Shown here in pieces: positions 35,059-46,468 of a DNA stretch of 64,000 bases. The notes beneath the pieces are model-generated. The model ran no database searches and was not told the DNA's origin. It was given only the letters and a program-made list of their open reading frames with translations. Every line of letters begins with the position of its first letter. The first letter of the stretch is position 1. The position numbers and the translations under genes were made by a program. The DNA is from Galerina marginata (taxonomy: Eukaryota; Basidiomycota; Agaricomycetes; Agaricales; Galerinaceae), in contig JAECYW010000002.1 of assembly GCA_023014335.1 (NCBI GenBank), forward strand, positions 2,170,001-2,234,000. Reading direction: 5' to 3'.

Positions 35059-37672
35059 ATGAGGCATCCAAAAGATGCCCTCGCCCATAGTCAAGCCTCA
35101 GCTACTGTCAGGCCTGCAGCTTCTTCCATGGTGGCAGGTTCTTCTATCATCTACGAGGGCTGGGTTTTGAAGAAACGAAGAAAAAAGATGCAAGGTACTC
35201 CAGCCAACTTCCCCAATTACCCGCTCATATCAACGTCTCTCTCTAGGTTTTGCACGGCGTTACTTTACCCTTTTTGAATCCGGACTATTATCATACGCTT
35301 TTGAGCCGGGTCAACCTGTTAGAGACCAGATACTCCTTCACAATGCAGCCATTTCTACAGCTCCAGGTCGTAAAGACATGCACATCGATTCCAATACTGC
35401 GACATTCCATATCAAATGTCTAAGCACGGAGGATTTCAATAACTGGATGTCTGCTTTCAGGTTGTCTAGCTTTCACGCGTTCTCTAGACGTGTCGACTAA
35501 TATCCTGGTCCCTAGGAAGTTTATATCGGTTGGCCTTGAGGCTAAAAAGGCTGCTACGTATCGCCAGGCGTCGAGGAAAGCGAGTTTGAACCTGAACCTA
35601 AATCGCTCAGGCACATTATTGGAAGAAATGGGAAATGTGAGTTTCTCTTTCCCGCCATTCTTTCGTCTTGTTTATACTATCGTTAGACCCTCGTTGAGCT
35701 CGAAAATTCAATTTCCAGCTTTTCGCAAGAATTACACCCGCCTAAGAATCACGGTCTGAACAAGAAGCACGGTCATAGCAAAGAGTCCATGTTTGGCTTG
35801 TTCAAGAGGTGTGAGTCCATCGAGTTCAATCTGCTTTCTTTCGCAGACCTGATTATGACTTGACATCAGCCCAACATCACCATCACCCAGCACAAGAAAA
35901 AGGTTCAGATAGTTTTCAGGAAAATAACCAATCATCTATACCCGAGTCCCTTCAAGACGTCAATGCAAAGTTGAGCGATCTAAAGGCACAATACACTTCC
36001 TTGGTCAAAATCTTACAAGAATCTTTGAATGAATCAACTCAACAAATGAATGCTCTTCCTGCAACAGTCGAAGAAGAAGAAACACGTCAGAGCTATAGTC
36101 AACGAGCTTCGACACCAGTTACTCGGAAGTCATTCCGCGATTCGATCACCACCACAAGCGATAGTTTCGTCGAATGGTTTGACGCCGTAGACGAAGGACC
36201 ACAGGAATTTGTCATGGAATTTAGCCAGGAGGTGTCTGAACCAGGTAGTCGAATGTTGACCGCAAGTCCAGACACATCAAGCGTCGATACAGATTTTGAA
36301 GCGTCTATAACAGTGTCTGCGCCGTTGCATGAGTCTATTTCTCCGGGGTTGGCTGAGGTGACACGTCGAACCCATTTACCCTGTTCAGCCCCCGCCGATG
36401 AAGGAAGTCTTTTTGCAATACTCAAAAAGAATGTAGGAAAAGTACGTACTGTTTGTTTTCATGTTGTGAGAAGCTCGATTAACATGCTCATTAGGATCTT
36501 TCAACCATAACTTTCCCTGTCACTTTCAATGAACCTATGACCATGTTGCAAAGGACTGCTGAAGAAGTCGAGTATTATACCTTGTTGGATGCGGCCGCCC
36601 GGACAACAGACCCAGTGGCCCGTATTTCATATGTCGCTGCCTTCGCTATTTCGGGCTATGCCCATACGCGGCATCGAACTGGGCGGAAAGGATTGTGAGT
36701 CGTGGTGTTGGATTCACATTACCCGACACATCCTAATTTCTTTTCGAAGTAATCCAATGCTTGCAGAGACTTTTGAAGATATCCGGATGCGATTTATAGC
36801 AGAAAAGGTCCGCCACAACCCCCTTGAGATAGCATATCATGCCGAGGGAGAAAATTGGGAACTGAGTGCCACCTCTTGTGGAAGGACAAAGTTCTGGGGT
36901 TAGTGTTTAGTTATACCCGGAGAAATTGCGTCTCACACATCACAGGCAAAAGTTTAGAAATAATACCTATGGGAATAAATCGCCTTAAAATAGGCACAGA
37001 TACCTATGTCTGGTGAGTATAAGCAAGCACTTATCGTCGGTGATCCGCTAGATGCTCACCGGTTTTCTTTATCTCAGGAAGAAGCCGTCTTCATTCATGA
37101 GGAACATAATGGTCGGAACAAAGTATTTCGAACACTGCGGGAAAATGGCTATCGAGAATACCACGACCCATTATCGTTGTGTGGTTGATTTCAAACAAAA
37201 TGGGTACTGGGGCCCTGCAAACGTCGTGTCTGGGACAATTCATGATGCAGATGGTGATACCATTGGTCAACTAGAAGGGAAGTGGGACGACCAAGTATCA
37301 CAAATGCTCGACGCCTCCCATTTCCACGTCCTTTGGAAGATGACAGGTTTCCCTAAGAATACCCTAGAAACCTATGGATTTACGTCGTATGGCATCACTC
37401 TCAATGAATTGTCAAGTGATGTGGTAGGAAAACTTCCCCCGACCGACTCTCGCCTTCGGCCTGATGTGAGTGCTCTCGAAGACGGGGAATTGGACTTAGC
37501 GGAAGAAGAGAAGCTAAGGGTCGAACGATTGCAACGCGACAGGAGAAATAGAGGTGAAGAGCGTCAACCAAGGTGGTTCAAAGAGGTTGGGGATGAATGG
37601 CATTACACCGGCGGTTATTGGGAAGGTAGATCACGAGGTTGGAAGCAGGAACCTATTCAACCTCTGTGGTGA
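35059..37672 (+). CDS. Oxysterol-binding protein homologue with PH domain (Osh3/ORP type)
   Basis: This is a predicted lipid-transfer protein at membrane contact sites. The N-terminal PH domain has IYEGWVLKKRRKKMQGFARR (YFTL follows), LLSYAFEPGQPVRDQILLHN and CLSTEDFNNWMSAFR. A disordered, partly coiled middle follows (LSDLKAQYTSLVKILQESLN). The ORD domain has FPVTFNEPMTMLQRTAEEVE, FNPMLAETFEDIRMRFIAEK, GRTKFWGKSLEIIPMGINRL, VVDFKQNGYWGPANVVSGTI and HVLWKMTGFPKNTLE, ending EGRSRGWKQEPIQPLW. The family signature EQVSHHPP is here EKVRHNPL, so the paired His is His-Asn. There are several introns and the frame is intact. The start at 35059 (MRHPKDALAHSQ) is the first in-frame Met. The right end of the transposon array lies 245 bp upstream. 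Confidence 0.85.
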
Positions 37673-38407
37673 ATTCATAACCTCAAGTTCGGTTCAATTC
37701 CAACCGAGCAGCATCATCCTCGCAAATATGAGGTTATTATTGTGTAAACCTAATTGCGGATGCAAATGCAAAGCTTGACACTGAACTCCCTTGGTATCCG
37801 CTGGCCACATGTCACGATACTCACACAGTTGACTTGAACTCGAGGAGGGTACGTCAGGGATACTTGAATTTAGTGCCCATGGACCTTAGAGGATTCGCCT
37901 CTTCTGCCCCTTAATTGGTGCGTTTACCTATTTTCGCGAAGATTCAAGCTTCCATGGCGCCATGCAAAAGACACGTTGTAAGTTCGAAACGGAACATCGT
38001 GGAAGGCGTCTGTTCATCTAAAACCATACAGGTGCAGCAAAACAAGAGGGTGTCAATTTCCAGCAGTGGAGGACCTCGCATCCACTCGAACCCTCCCGCC
38101 AGATTTGTTCGCCCGTATCGTTGCCTTTCCCCAGAAGCATTGCCTTGCATGTGGGGGTTCGTTACATTGCTACTTCAGCCCGACATCATCCTCCGGTTTC
38201 GAAGCCGTCGTTTATCCGCACTAAGAAATCTCTAGGTCAGATGAACTTTTTAACGCGTCGGTTGTCCTATCTGCTGCCCTGTCTTCTCCTATGCCAGCAG
38301 CCGAGGTTTACTCGAGCTCATACCTTTGCAACGTGATACTTAAGGATCTGTTTGAACTCCAAGAATGTTTCTGCTAGACTGCAAACCCATCTTGTATTGG
38401 TTCAGAT
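37673..38407. other. Intergenic region between OSBP and beta-glucosidase genes
   Basis: This 735-bp stretch holds no gene I can support. It should contain the OSBP 3' UTR and the promoter of the secreted beta-glucosidase. I could not confirm a specific carbon-catabolite site. Confidence 0.45.
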
Positions 38408-41400
38408 ATGATGCAACGAGGCTTGTCACTGTTCACCTTTCTGGCATTCGCTGCGAGTGTGATATCGCAGCAAGCCGTTTATCAACAATGCGGTGGCACG
38501 GGATGGTACTGGATGCTCTCCTCTTGCTTGTTCTCTGCACATTCTGATTTTTCGAAGGACTGGCGGTACTACATGTGTGGCAGGTTCTACCTGTGTTTAC
38601 TCAAACCCCTGTTAGCACCGTCGTAAATGTGCACAAGGAAAAGCGGGTACTCATTGACCTATAGATTACTCCCAATGCCTACCAGGAGCGGCCTCGTCGA
38701 CGTCCACGACTACAACAACTACTAAAACGACCACTACCTCGCCCACTTCTTCATCGACGACTTCGTCATCTACCTCCACCAAAACAACGGCTTCCACTAC
38801 TGCCACTAGTAGCAGTGCTTCTGCTAGCGCCACTCCAGGTATTATATTCTTCCTATATTCTTACCCGACCTCATCTGGGTCTCCGTTGGTAGCGAATATG
38901 TCTCCAGAATGGGCGGCGGCATACGTAAAAGTACGAACCAAGTCTCATCACCAGCAGTGTTACTGAAATACCACCGCTCAGGCCCAAGCTGCCGTAAAGA
39001 AGCTGTCTCTTCAAGATAAAGTGAATCTGGCGACTGGTAAGTCATATTGTTAGTGGACGGGTAGTACGTAGCTGAGTTTTCGTCCAACTTGTGCTCCAGG
39101 GGTTGGGTGGCAAAATGGTTAGCTGCCTTTCTAAATCCCTGCTAATATCATCATTCTTAAACTTCACATGGAGGAAACTGCGTTGGAAACACCCCCGCCA
39201 TATCTTCAATATCGTTTCCTGGACTGTGTTTGGAAGGTATGTGTACCTCCTGTACACTATGTCAATCTTAAGATATATTTTTCAAATAGACAGCCCCGTC
39301 GGCGTGCGCTATGCAGACTTTGTCTCGGTTTTCCCTCCGTCAGGCGATTCCATCGAATTCCAGCCCAAATGAGCTGATTTTTAATTTAGGGAAATCAACG
39401 TTGCTGCAACTTTCAATCGAACATTGATGAGGTCGCGCGGAACCGCACTAGGAGCTGAGTTCCGTGGAAAGGGTGTGCATGTTGTCTTGGGCCCGATGAT
39501 GTACGTTTTCAGTGCGAGACTTTATTGCGAGTACTAAGAGTGCGCCAGGAACCTTGCTCGTGCTCCTGCGGCTGGAAGAAACTGGGAAGGGTAAACTAGG
39601 TTCCACATCCTTACTTGTTATCTCGCTCAGTGATCTCCAGATTCGGTTCCGATCCATATTTATCTGGTGAAGGCGCCTATGAGACTATTATGGGCATACA
39701 GTCGAATGGAGTGCAAGGTATAGTCTTCTCTTTCGCCTTCTTTTCATCCTGACTAGCACGATCAGCATGTGCCAAGCATTACATCAATAACGAACAGGAA
39801 CACTTCCGATCGTCTAGCTCTTCCGTTGTTGATGACAGGTATGTTGAGCCTTAGTCTTTATTGAGGTGCTTGCCTCCTGTTAAATGTCTTTTTGATAGGA
39901 CTGTATGTTCTATCTTCTCTGCGTTGCAGCTGCTCCTGACGTCCGTCATCGCTAAAGCAACATGAACTATATGGCCTTCCCGTAAGAGCACGTTTGAAAG
40001 TTAAACGCCGTCCTGAGCGAAAAAATCATTAGTTTCTACGAAGTGTTCAAGCCAACGTGGCTTCCGTTATGTGCAGTTACAGTGAGTACATATTTACTGA
40101 ACTTAGTACTAACTGAATCATTTCGTTCTGCGTATAGACCAGAGTCCGTGCTCTACATTTTAACTACCCTCAAGGATCAATGTTGACAATCTCAAAGTCA
40201 ATGGGAGCTTCGCTTGCGAAAATGACAAGACACTGAATGGGATATTGAAGGGAGAATTTGGCTTCCCAGGGTGTGAGTGAATCTCTCCCTCGTTGTGTTG
40301 TTGCTGGTTTAACCTCTAAGTCTACAATTACCAGACGTCATGTCGGGTAAGTCATAGACGCAATCGACACTCTGACATTTGGTATAATATCTGGGCTTCT
40401 CTAGATTGGTCGGCCACAGTGCGTAGCTTTGTTTGCAGGCGGGTAGAAATAAGACTTCATGAACATCCTATAGCACTCAACGTTATCTGTGAACAAAGGA
40501 CTCGATGTAAGTCTAGGTTCCTCTTTCTGAGGCCTCTCCCACTCACCAGGATTTTGAAGATGACTATGCCAGGTATTCGAATAGTCTTCCGTTAACGCTC
40601 GATGACCTATGGTTATCATACCCTAGGCGATATTACCTTTTCGTCCGGTAAATCAAATTTGAGATAGACATGCCACACCTGTTCATTCCGAGCTGCAGGA
40701 ACAACCTACTTCGGCAGCGTCTTGGTATCTGCAGTACAGTCTGGCTCTGTACCCCAATCTCGTGTAGATGTGAGTGCCAACGATTTTTGTATTTTAACTG
40801 GTCCTCACTCGTCGCCTACAGGACATGGCTACACGCATCCTAGCCGGCTGGTCCGTCGTGCTGAGGTTACCATACCCCTGTGCTTGCTCTTACTCTAGAT
40901 TGCAATCAGGTATCTGGTGTCACAGGATAGTGGCTTCCCGGCTGTCAATTTCAACGCCTGGAACTTGAACGCTGCCATAAACACACATGTTAATGTGCAA
41001 GCCGACCACAAAAAGCATGCAACACTCAAGATTTACGACCATACCTTTACTGACCAACTTTGAATATCTCAGTGTTATTCGCGACATCGGGGCCGCATCT
41101 ACTGTGTTGTTGAAAAATGTGGGCAATGTATTACCCCTGAAGGCCCCAAAAACCATAGGGATTGTTGGAAATGGTGCCGGGAATAGCTCGAAAGGGCCAA
41201 ATGGGTAAGCCTTGCGACATCCTATCAGTCAAACCCCCCAACTGGAAAACAACGCAGATACTCTGATAGAAGTGGAGACGACGGTGTTCTTGCATTGGGT
41301 GAGTTGTCCATCAACTCTCCATTTGCTGAGAGAAATAATTAGGTTAGGATTTGGAAGTGGTACTGCCGACTTTCCATACCTCATTTCCGTGCGTTGTTAT

Positions 41401-42912
41401 GTGCTCAAATTGATTTCTTGTATAACATAGTCCATATAGCCCCTGGACGCCATTACGACGAAAGCCAGCGCGGACAAATCTACAGTGTCTTCTTCGACAA
41501 GTGACAGTGATCTCAACGCTGCTGCTACAGTTGCTACCGGTAAATCTGTAGCTCTTGTTTTCATCACAGGTACCTTTCCACTTTATGACCCGTTTTCGTG
41601 TCTTCACTACATCTGCCCTCACTAGCCGACTCTGGAGAAGGTTACCTTACCGTTGAAGGTAGAACTTACACAGTATTACTCCTTGCGACGGGCCTTCCTA
41701 TAACTATATGCTAGGAAACGCCGGTGACCGGAATAATCTGCAAGCGTGGCACAATGGGGTACTTCGCTCTTCCGTCTTCCAAGAACTAGCTGCTGAGGTA
41801 ATCTGAATACGACAGGATGCCCTTGTAGCGAAAGTGGCCAGTGTTAATGCCAACACAATTGTGGTCGTTAATAGCGTCGGGCCTATAATTATGGAACCAT
41901 GGATCAACAATGTCAATGGTGTGTAATCCCTCCTTAACCCGCGCCTTCAAGATCAACTCTAAAATTTTGCAATAGTGACGGCTGTGGTAAGTGAGCACTC
42001 TCCAATGATGGAAATCATTCGAACGTGTTCTTAGATTTGGAGCGGTCTTCCTGGGCAAGAAGCCGGTGAGCTTGTTCTCGAAGGTGACTAGGACTAGTCT
42101 TGTGCATTGACTGATGTGATGTGACTGAAGGCAACTCTTTGGTCGACATTTTATATGGAGCATACAACCCAAGGTATGGAATTAATGGAAACTTCTTACA
42201 TCGATTGACATTCACGTGTCCTTTCAAGTGGGCGACTACCGTATACGATTGGAAAAGCAGCCACAGATTACCCTGCTCAAGTAATAACGTCCGGCTCCGG
42301 AACAGTCCAAATTCCATACAACGAAGGTCTCTTCATAGATTATAGACACTTCGATCAAGCAAATATTACTCCAAGATTTGAATACGGGTTTGGATTGTCA
42401 TACACAACCTTCCAGTATTCAAATCTGCAAATATCTGGGACGACTGGCGGAGGCACCGCCCCAACTGGACCTGGTTCATCCCTCGATCCATGGTAAAATA
42501 TTTCTAGCAAACCTACTTAATCTGTGCTCATCTCACGAAACTAGGCTTCACACAAAAGTGATAACTGTCAGTTTCTCTTTGAGCAACAGCGGTACGGTTG
42601 CGGGTCATGAAGTAAGCTTTGCTTGATTATAACAGTTATCGAGGCAGTGAATAATAACGACACTACCAGATTCCTCAATTATACATATCACTTCCGACAT
42701 CAGCCAACTCCCCTCCTAGAACGCTGAAAGGCTTCGACAGCGTCTTCTTGACTCCAGGACAGACAACCACAGTTACAATGCAGTTATCGCGATTTGATTT
42801 ATCATTCTGGAATGTGGTCAATCAACAATGGCAGATACCTAGTGGGCAAACGGGTATTTCAATCGGGGCCAGTAGCAGGGATATTCGCTTGACTGGATCA
42901 TTAACGATTTGA
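38408..42912 (+). CDS. Secreted GH3 beta-glucosidase with N-terminal CBM1
   Basis: It hydrolyses cellobiose and other beta-glucosides outside the cell. A signal peptide ([20 protein letters not shown]) precedes a complete CBM1, which two introns divide: [36 protein letters not shown] Ser/Thr-rich linker follows (38695-38840). GH3 blocks in order: [93 protein letters not shown] (Asp nucleophile in SDW), [50 protein letters not shown] and [15 protein letters not shown]-terminal fibronectin-III-like domain follows, stop at 42910-42912. More than 20 introns; one (41015-41072) has a GC donor. It looks broken at first sight, but all exons join in frame. Resembles Phanerochaete Cel3A. Confidence 0.9.
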
Positions 42913-43105
42913 GCACAATCAAAGTCATCATTTTGGATCAGTGTTGTCCCAGAAATTAGATTAGATTGCGATTGAAATTTGATCGGATATGATCGGCGCA
43001 AGATAGAACCCCATTTGGTAAGGTGCAATTATAGCAGAAAATTGAACCCGCCAACCCAACCGAAAATCCTTCAAGTAAAACTCAGTCTGGTAATAGACTA
43101 TAAGG

Positions 43106-46100
43106 ATGTTGCCTCGAATAAGCAGACCTGCGCAGCTGCTTCGTCGCACTTTCGCAAGTCATGCCCTGCCCCAGAAAGACTGCACTTCAATTACTCCTCC
43201 ATATGCTTCGCTTCTCCGAAAACTGGACACTGTCCGTAAATTGCTCAACAGGCCGCTAACGTTGGCCGAGAAGATCCTTTACAGTCACATCATCGACCCG
43301 GAGTCTTCACTGTCTGGAGGTGGTAAGATTAGGGGAGATGCTTACCTCCGACTTCAGCCTGAGAGGGTTGCCATGCAGGATGCCTCTGCTCAGTACGAAT
43401 GCACTGGACACTCTTTCACATCGTATAACTAACACGTACAATAGGATGGCTCTGTAAGCCGAACCGTCAAAAAACCGCAAATTTTAAACTCACTGTGAAT
43501 AGGCTACAATTTATGAGTGCCGGATTGTCAAAGTGTGCTGTTCCCACTAGCATTCATTGTGATCACCTCATCCAAGCGCTCGATGGCGCTGAATCTGATC
43601 TGAAGGTTGGCTATTAGGATTTCTGTTATTTGAGTCGATTTTTATGCAAATTTCAGCGCTCAATTGTTACTAACCAAGAAGTGTTCAATTTCCTTCAAAG
43701 TGCGGCAGAAAAATATGGCATTGAATTTTGGAGACCTGGTTCCGGAATTATCCACCAGATTGTACTTGAAAACTATGCTGCACCAGGAATGCTTATGTGG
43801 GTATTTTAATCAACGCCTATAAAATTTCTTGAACCAATGCCTCCATAGGCTGGGAACAGGTAGATCTCCTTTCTCTCTCTCTCTTTGACCCACTTTCCCA
43901 TCTGACCGGTTATAGATTCACATACTCCAAATGCGGGTGGTCTTGGTATGCTTGCCATTGGTGTGGGTGGGGCCGACGCTGTCGACGCAATGACTGGCAC
44001 CCCCTGGGAGCTAAAAGCACCCACCGTCATTGGTTCGTTTTCGGAGGGACTACAGTTCGTCTTGTTTGAGACCATTGACGATTCTCCTAGGAGTTCGTCT
44101 ATCTGGTAAAATGAGTGGATGGGTCACACCTAAGGATCTTATTCTTCACCTTGCTGGCAAATTAACTGTCAGAGTGAGTAATTTTCTACATATGACCTGA
44201 ATGAGGTTTAATTGTGCTGTGACACAGGGAGGAACTGGGAGCATCTTGGAGTACTATGGTCCTAGCGTAGCCTCTCAATCTTGCACAGGTTTGACTCATT
44301 CATATTTCGCGTTATGTATCAACCCATAGACTGTGATAGGTTTGGCGACCATCGCCAATATGGGTGCAGAGGTTGGCGCAACCACATCAACTTTCCCATA
44401 CTCCTCCAATATGCGAGAGTATCTTAGAGCAACCGGTCGTTCCCCAGTAGCTGCTTCTGCAGATGAAGCTGCAGCTCAAGGGTTCTTGAGCGCTGACGAA
44501 GGCGCTGAGTACGATGACGTGATAGATATCGTGTGTATTCAGTCGTTTATTGTTATGTTTTCGCTGATAGAAGGCTTTTTAGAATTTATCAGACCTTGAA
44601 CCCACTATCAATGGCCCATTCACTCCTGATCTTGCAACACCGATTTCTCAGTTTGGCAGATTTATTGAGGAGCAAGGATGGAAAGATGAGTTTTCTGCAG
44701 GCCTGATTGGTTCTTGTACGAACAGCTCTTATGAAGACATGGTAACAATTTCAACCTCCATCCACCTGTAGTTTCCCTTGACCATTGGTGCCTAGACCAG
44801 CGTGGCGGATTTGGCAAAACAAGCAAAGTCTGTTGGATTGACCACCAAGGTGATTTCTGTCTTCTCTTGATCGTGATTTTGTTATATTAAAACAGACAAA
44901 GGTTCCGTTCCTTTGCACCCCTGGCTCTGAGCAAATTCGTGCCACCATTAAACGGGACAACATTACTTCTACACTTGAAGGGGTAGGGGCACTCGTACTT
45001 GCCAACGCCTGTGGACCGTGCATCGGACAGGCACGTCTCTATACCAATCATCTTTCCCACTTTATCAACTCAGCTAAATTTCAGTGGAAGCGCGCCGATA
45101 AAGCAGGCGAAGAAAACGGTACAAATACCTAGGATAAATTTCATACTCAAGAAGCAAACTAATCATTTTTTTTTACGTTTGCAGCTATTTTGACCAGTTT
45201 CAACCGGAACTTCAAGTCCAGGAATGATGGGAATAATAAAACCATGAACTTTTTGGCGTCTCCTACTATTGTCACAGCCATGGCATTTTCTGGAAAACTT
45301 TCATTCAATCCTCTGACTGATTCAATACCCCTTCCTTCCGGCAAACCCTTTAAGTTCTCTGCTCCTTCCGGTCAAGATCTACCTGCAGGCGGGTTTACAC
45401 CCGGCGACCTGTCTTACTACCCGACCCCGACCCCAGCGCCTCGGCCAGAGGTTGAAATAGACATCAAAAAAGATTCACAACGACTGGAACTCTTGAAACC
45501 TTTTCCAAGTCATTTCGAAACGTCGGGTTTGAACATGGAGTTACCTGCTTTAAAGGTTCTCCTACGTGTCAGGGGAAAGTGCACCACCGATCACATCTCA
45601 GCTGCTGTGAATAATTAAAAATTTTCTCGGTTTATTTGTTTCTACTGACCGTGTCATCTTTACCAGGGCCCCTGGTTGAAGTACAAAGGACATCTTACTA
45701 ACATTTCGGAGAATCTATGTAAGTTATCTCTAGATTATTCCATTGCTTTATTCTCACCCACCTGTTTTCTAATAGTGATTACAGTTTGGCTCTTCATGCA
45801 TTCATCGTGCTAAGCTGAATCTAACTCCAAACTTTAGGCCATCAATGACGAAGGAGGAGACATGAATGTCGCATTTGACAGAGATACAGATACATCTGGC
45901 ACTATCCCAGAAATCGCCAAGCGCTTCAAATCTCGACAGCAACCATGGGCGATCGTCGTAGATGACAATTACGGCGAGGGAAGCGCCAGAGAACATGCTG
46001 CTCTTCAACCACGCTTTTACGGTTGGTGGGCAGCATATCCCTTTAGTTTTCCTGTTTACAGATGTGAATAGGATGCGCCATGATTTTGGCTCGTTCATTT

Positions 46101-46432
46101 GCTCGCATACATGAAACAAATTTGAAGGTTAGCGTAGTACATTCAGTGCTTTGTTAGCAATGCTTACTGGCATTCATCAGAAACAAGGGGTCCTTCCATT
46201 GTGGTTCGCTGATAAAAACGATTATTCAAGAATCGGATCGGGGGATATTTTGGAAACCATTGGGCTCTCTGATGTTCTCGCAGGCAAAATAGGACCGTCT
46301 ATCAATATCAAGGTGACAAAGCTTGACGGCTCGGTTTTCGAGATCCCGACCAGGCATACAATGTCTGCCGACCAATTGAAATGGCTCAAGGCAGGGTCCG
46401 CACTGAATCATATTCGCACCACAAAAAACTAG
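43106..46432 (+). CDS. ACO2: Mitochondrial aconitase-family enzyme, Aco2/homocitrate dehydratase type
   Basis: This 4Fe-4S hydro-lyase carries out aconitate hydration or, in the Aco2 branch, homocitrate dehydration for lysine biosynthesis. The N-terminus is a mitochondrial presequence ([20 protein letters not shown]). Motifs: [58 protein letters not shown] (cluster Cys), [11 protein letters not shown] (two cluster Cys), [21 protein letters not shown] and [19 protein letters not shown]. The IRG insert and MALLQF resemble yeast Aco2 more than Aco1. A 9-base microexon lies at 43445-43453 and a GC-AG intron at 45031-45084. The stop lies 36 bp from the stop of the convergent MSH1 gene. Confidence 0.88.
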
Positions 46433-46468
46433 AATAAATTGCACTTGTTTGTGGCTACCCTGCTGTCA

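Noticed and set aside
38080..38110. Possible tRNA T-arm (GGGTTCGAG on the minus strand)
   Set aside because: The flanking bases do not form the T stem, and no acceptor or anticodon arm is found around it.
38408..42912. Beta-glucosidase as a pseudogene
   Set aside because: The frame looks broken many times, but each break resolves with a short intron and all conserved GH3 blocks, including the SDW nucleophile, are present in order.
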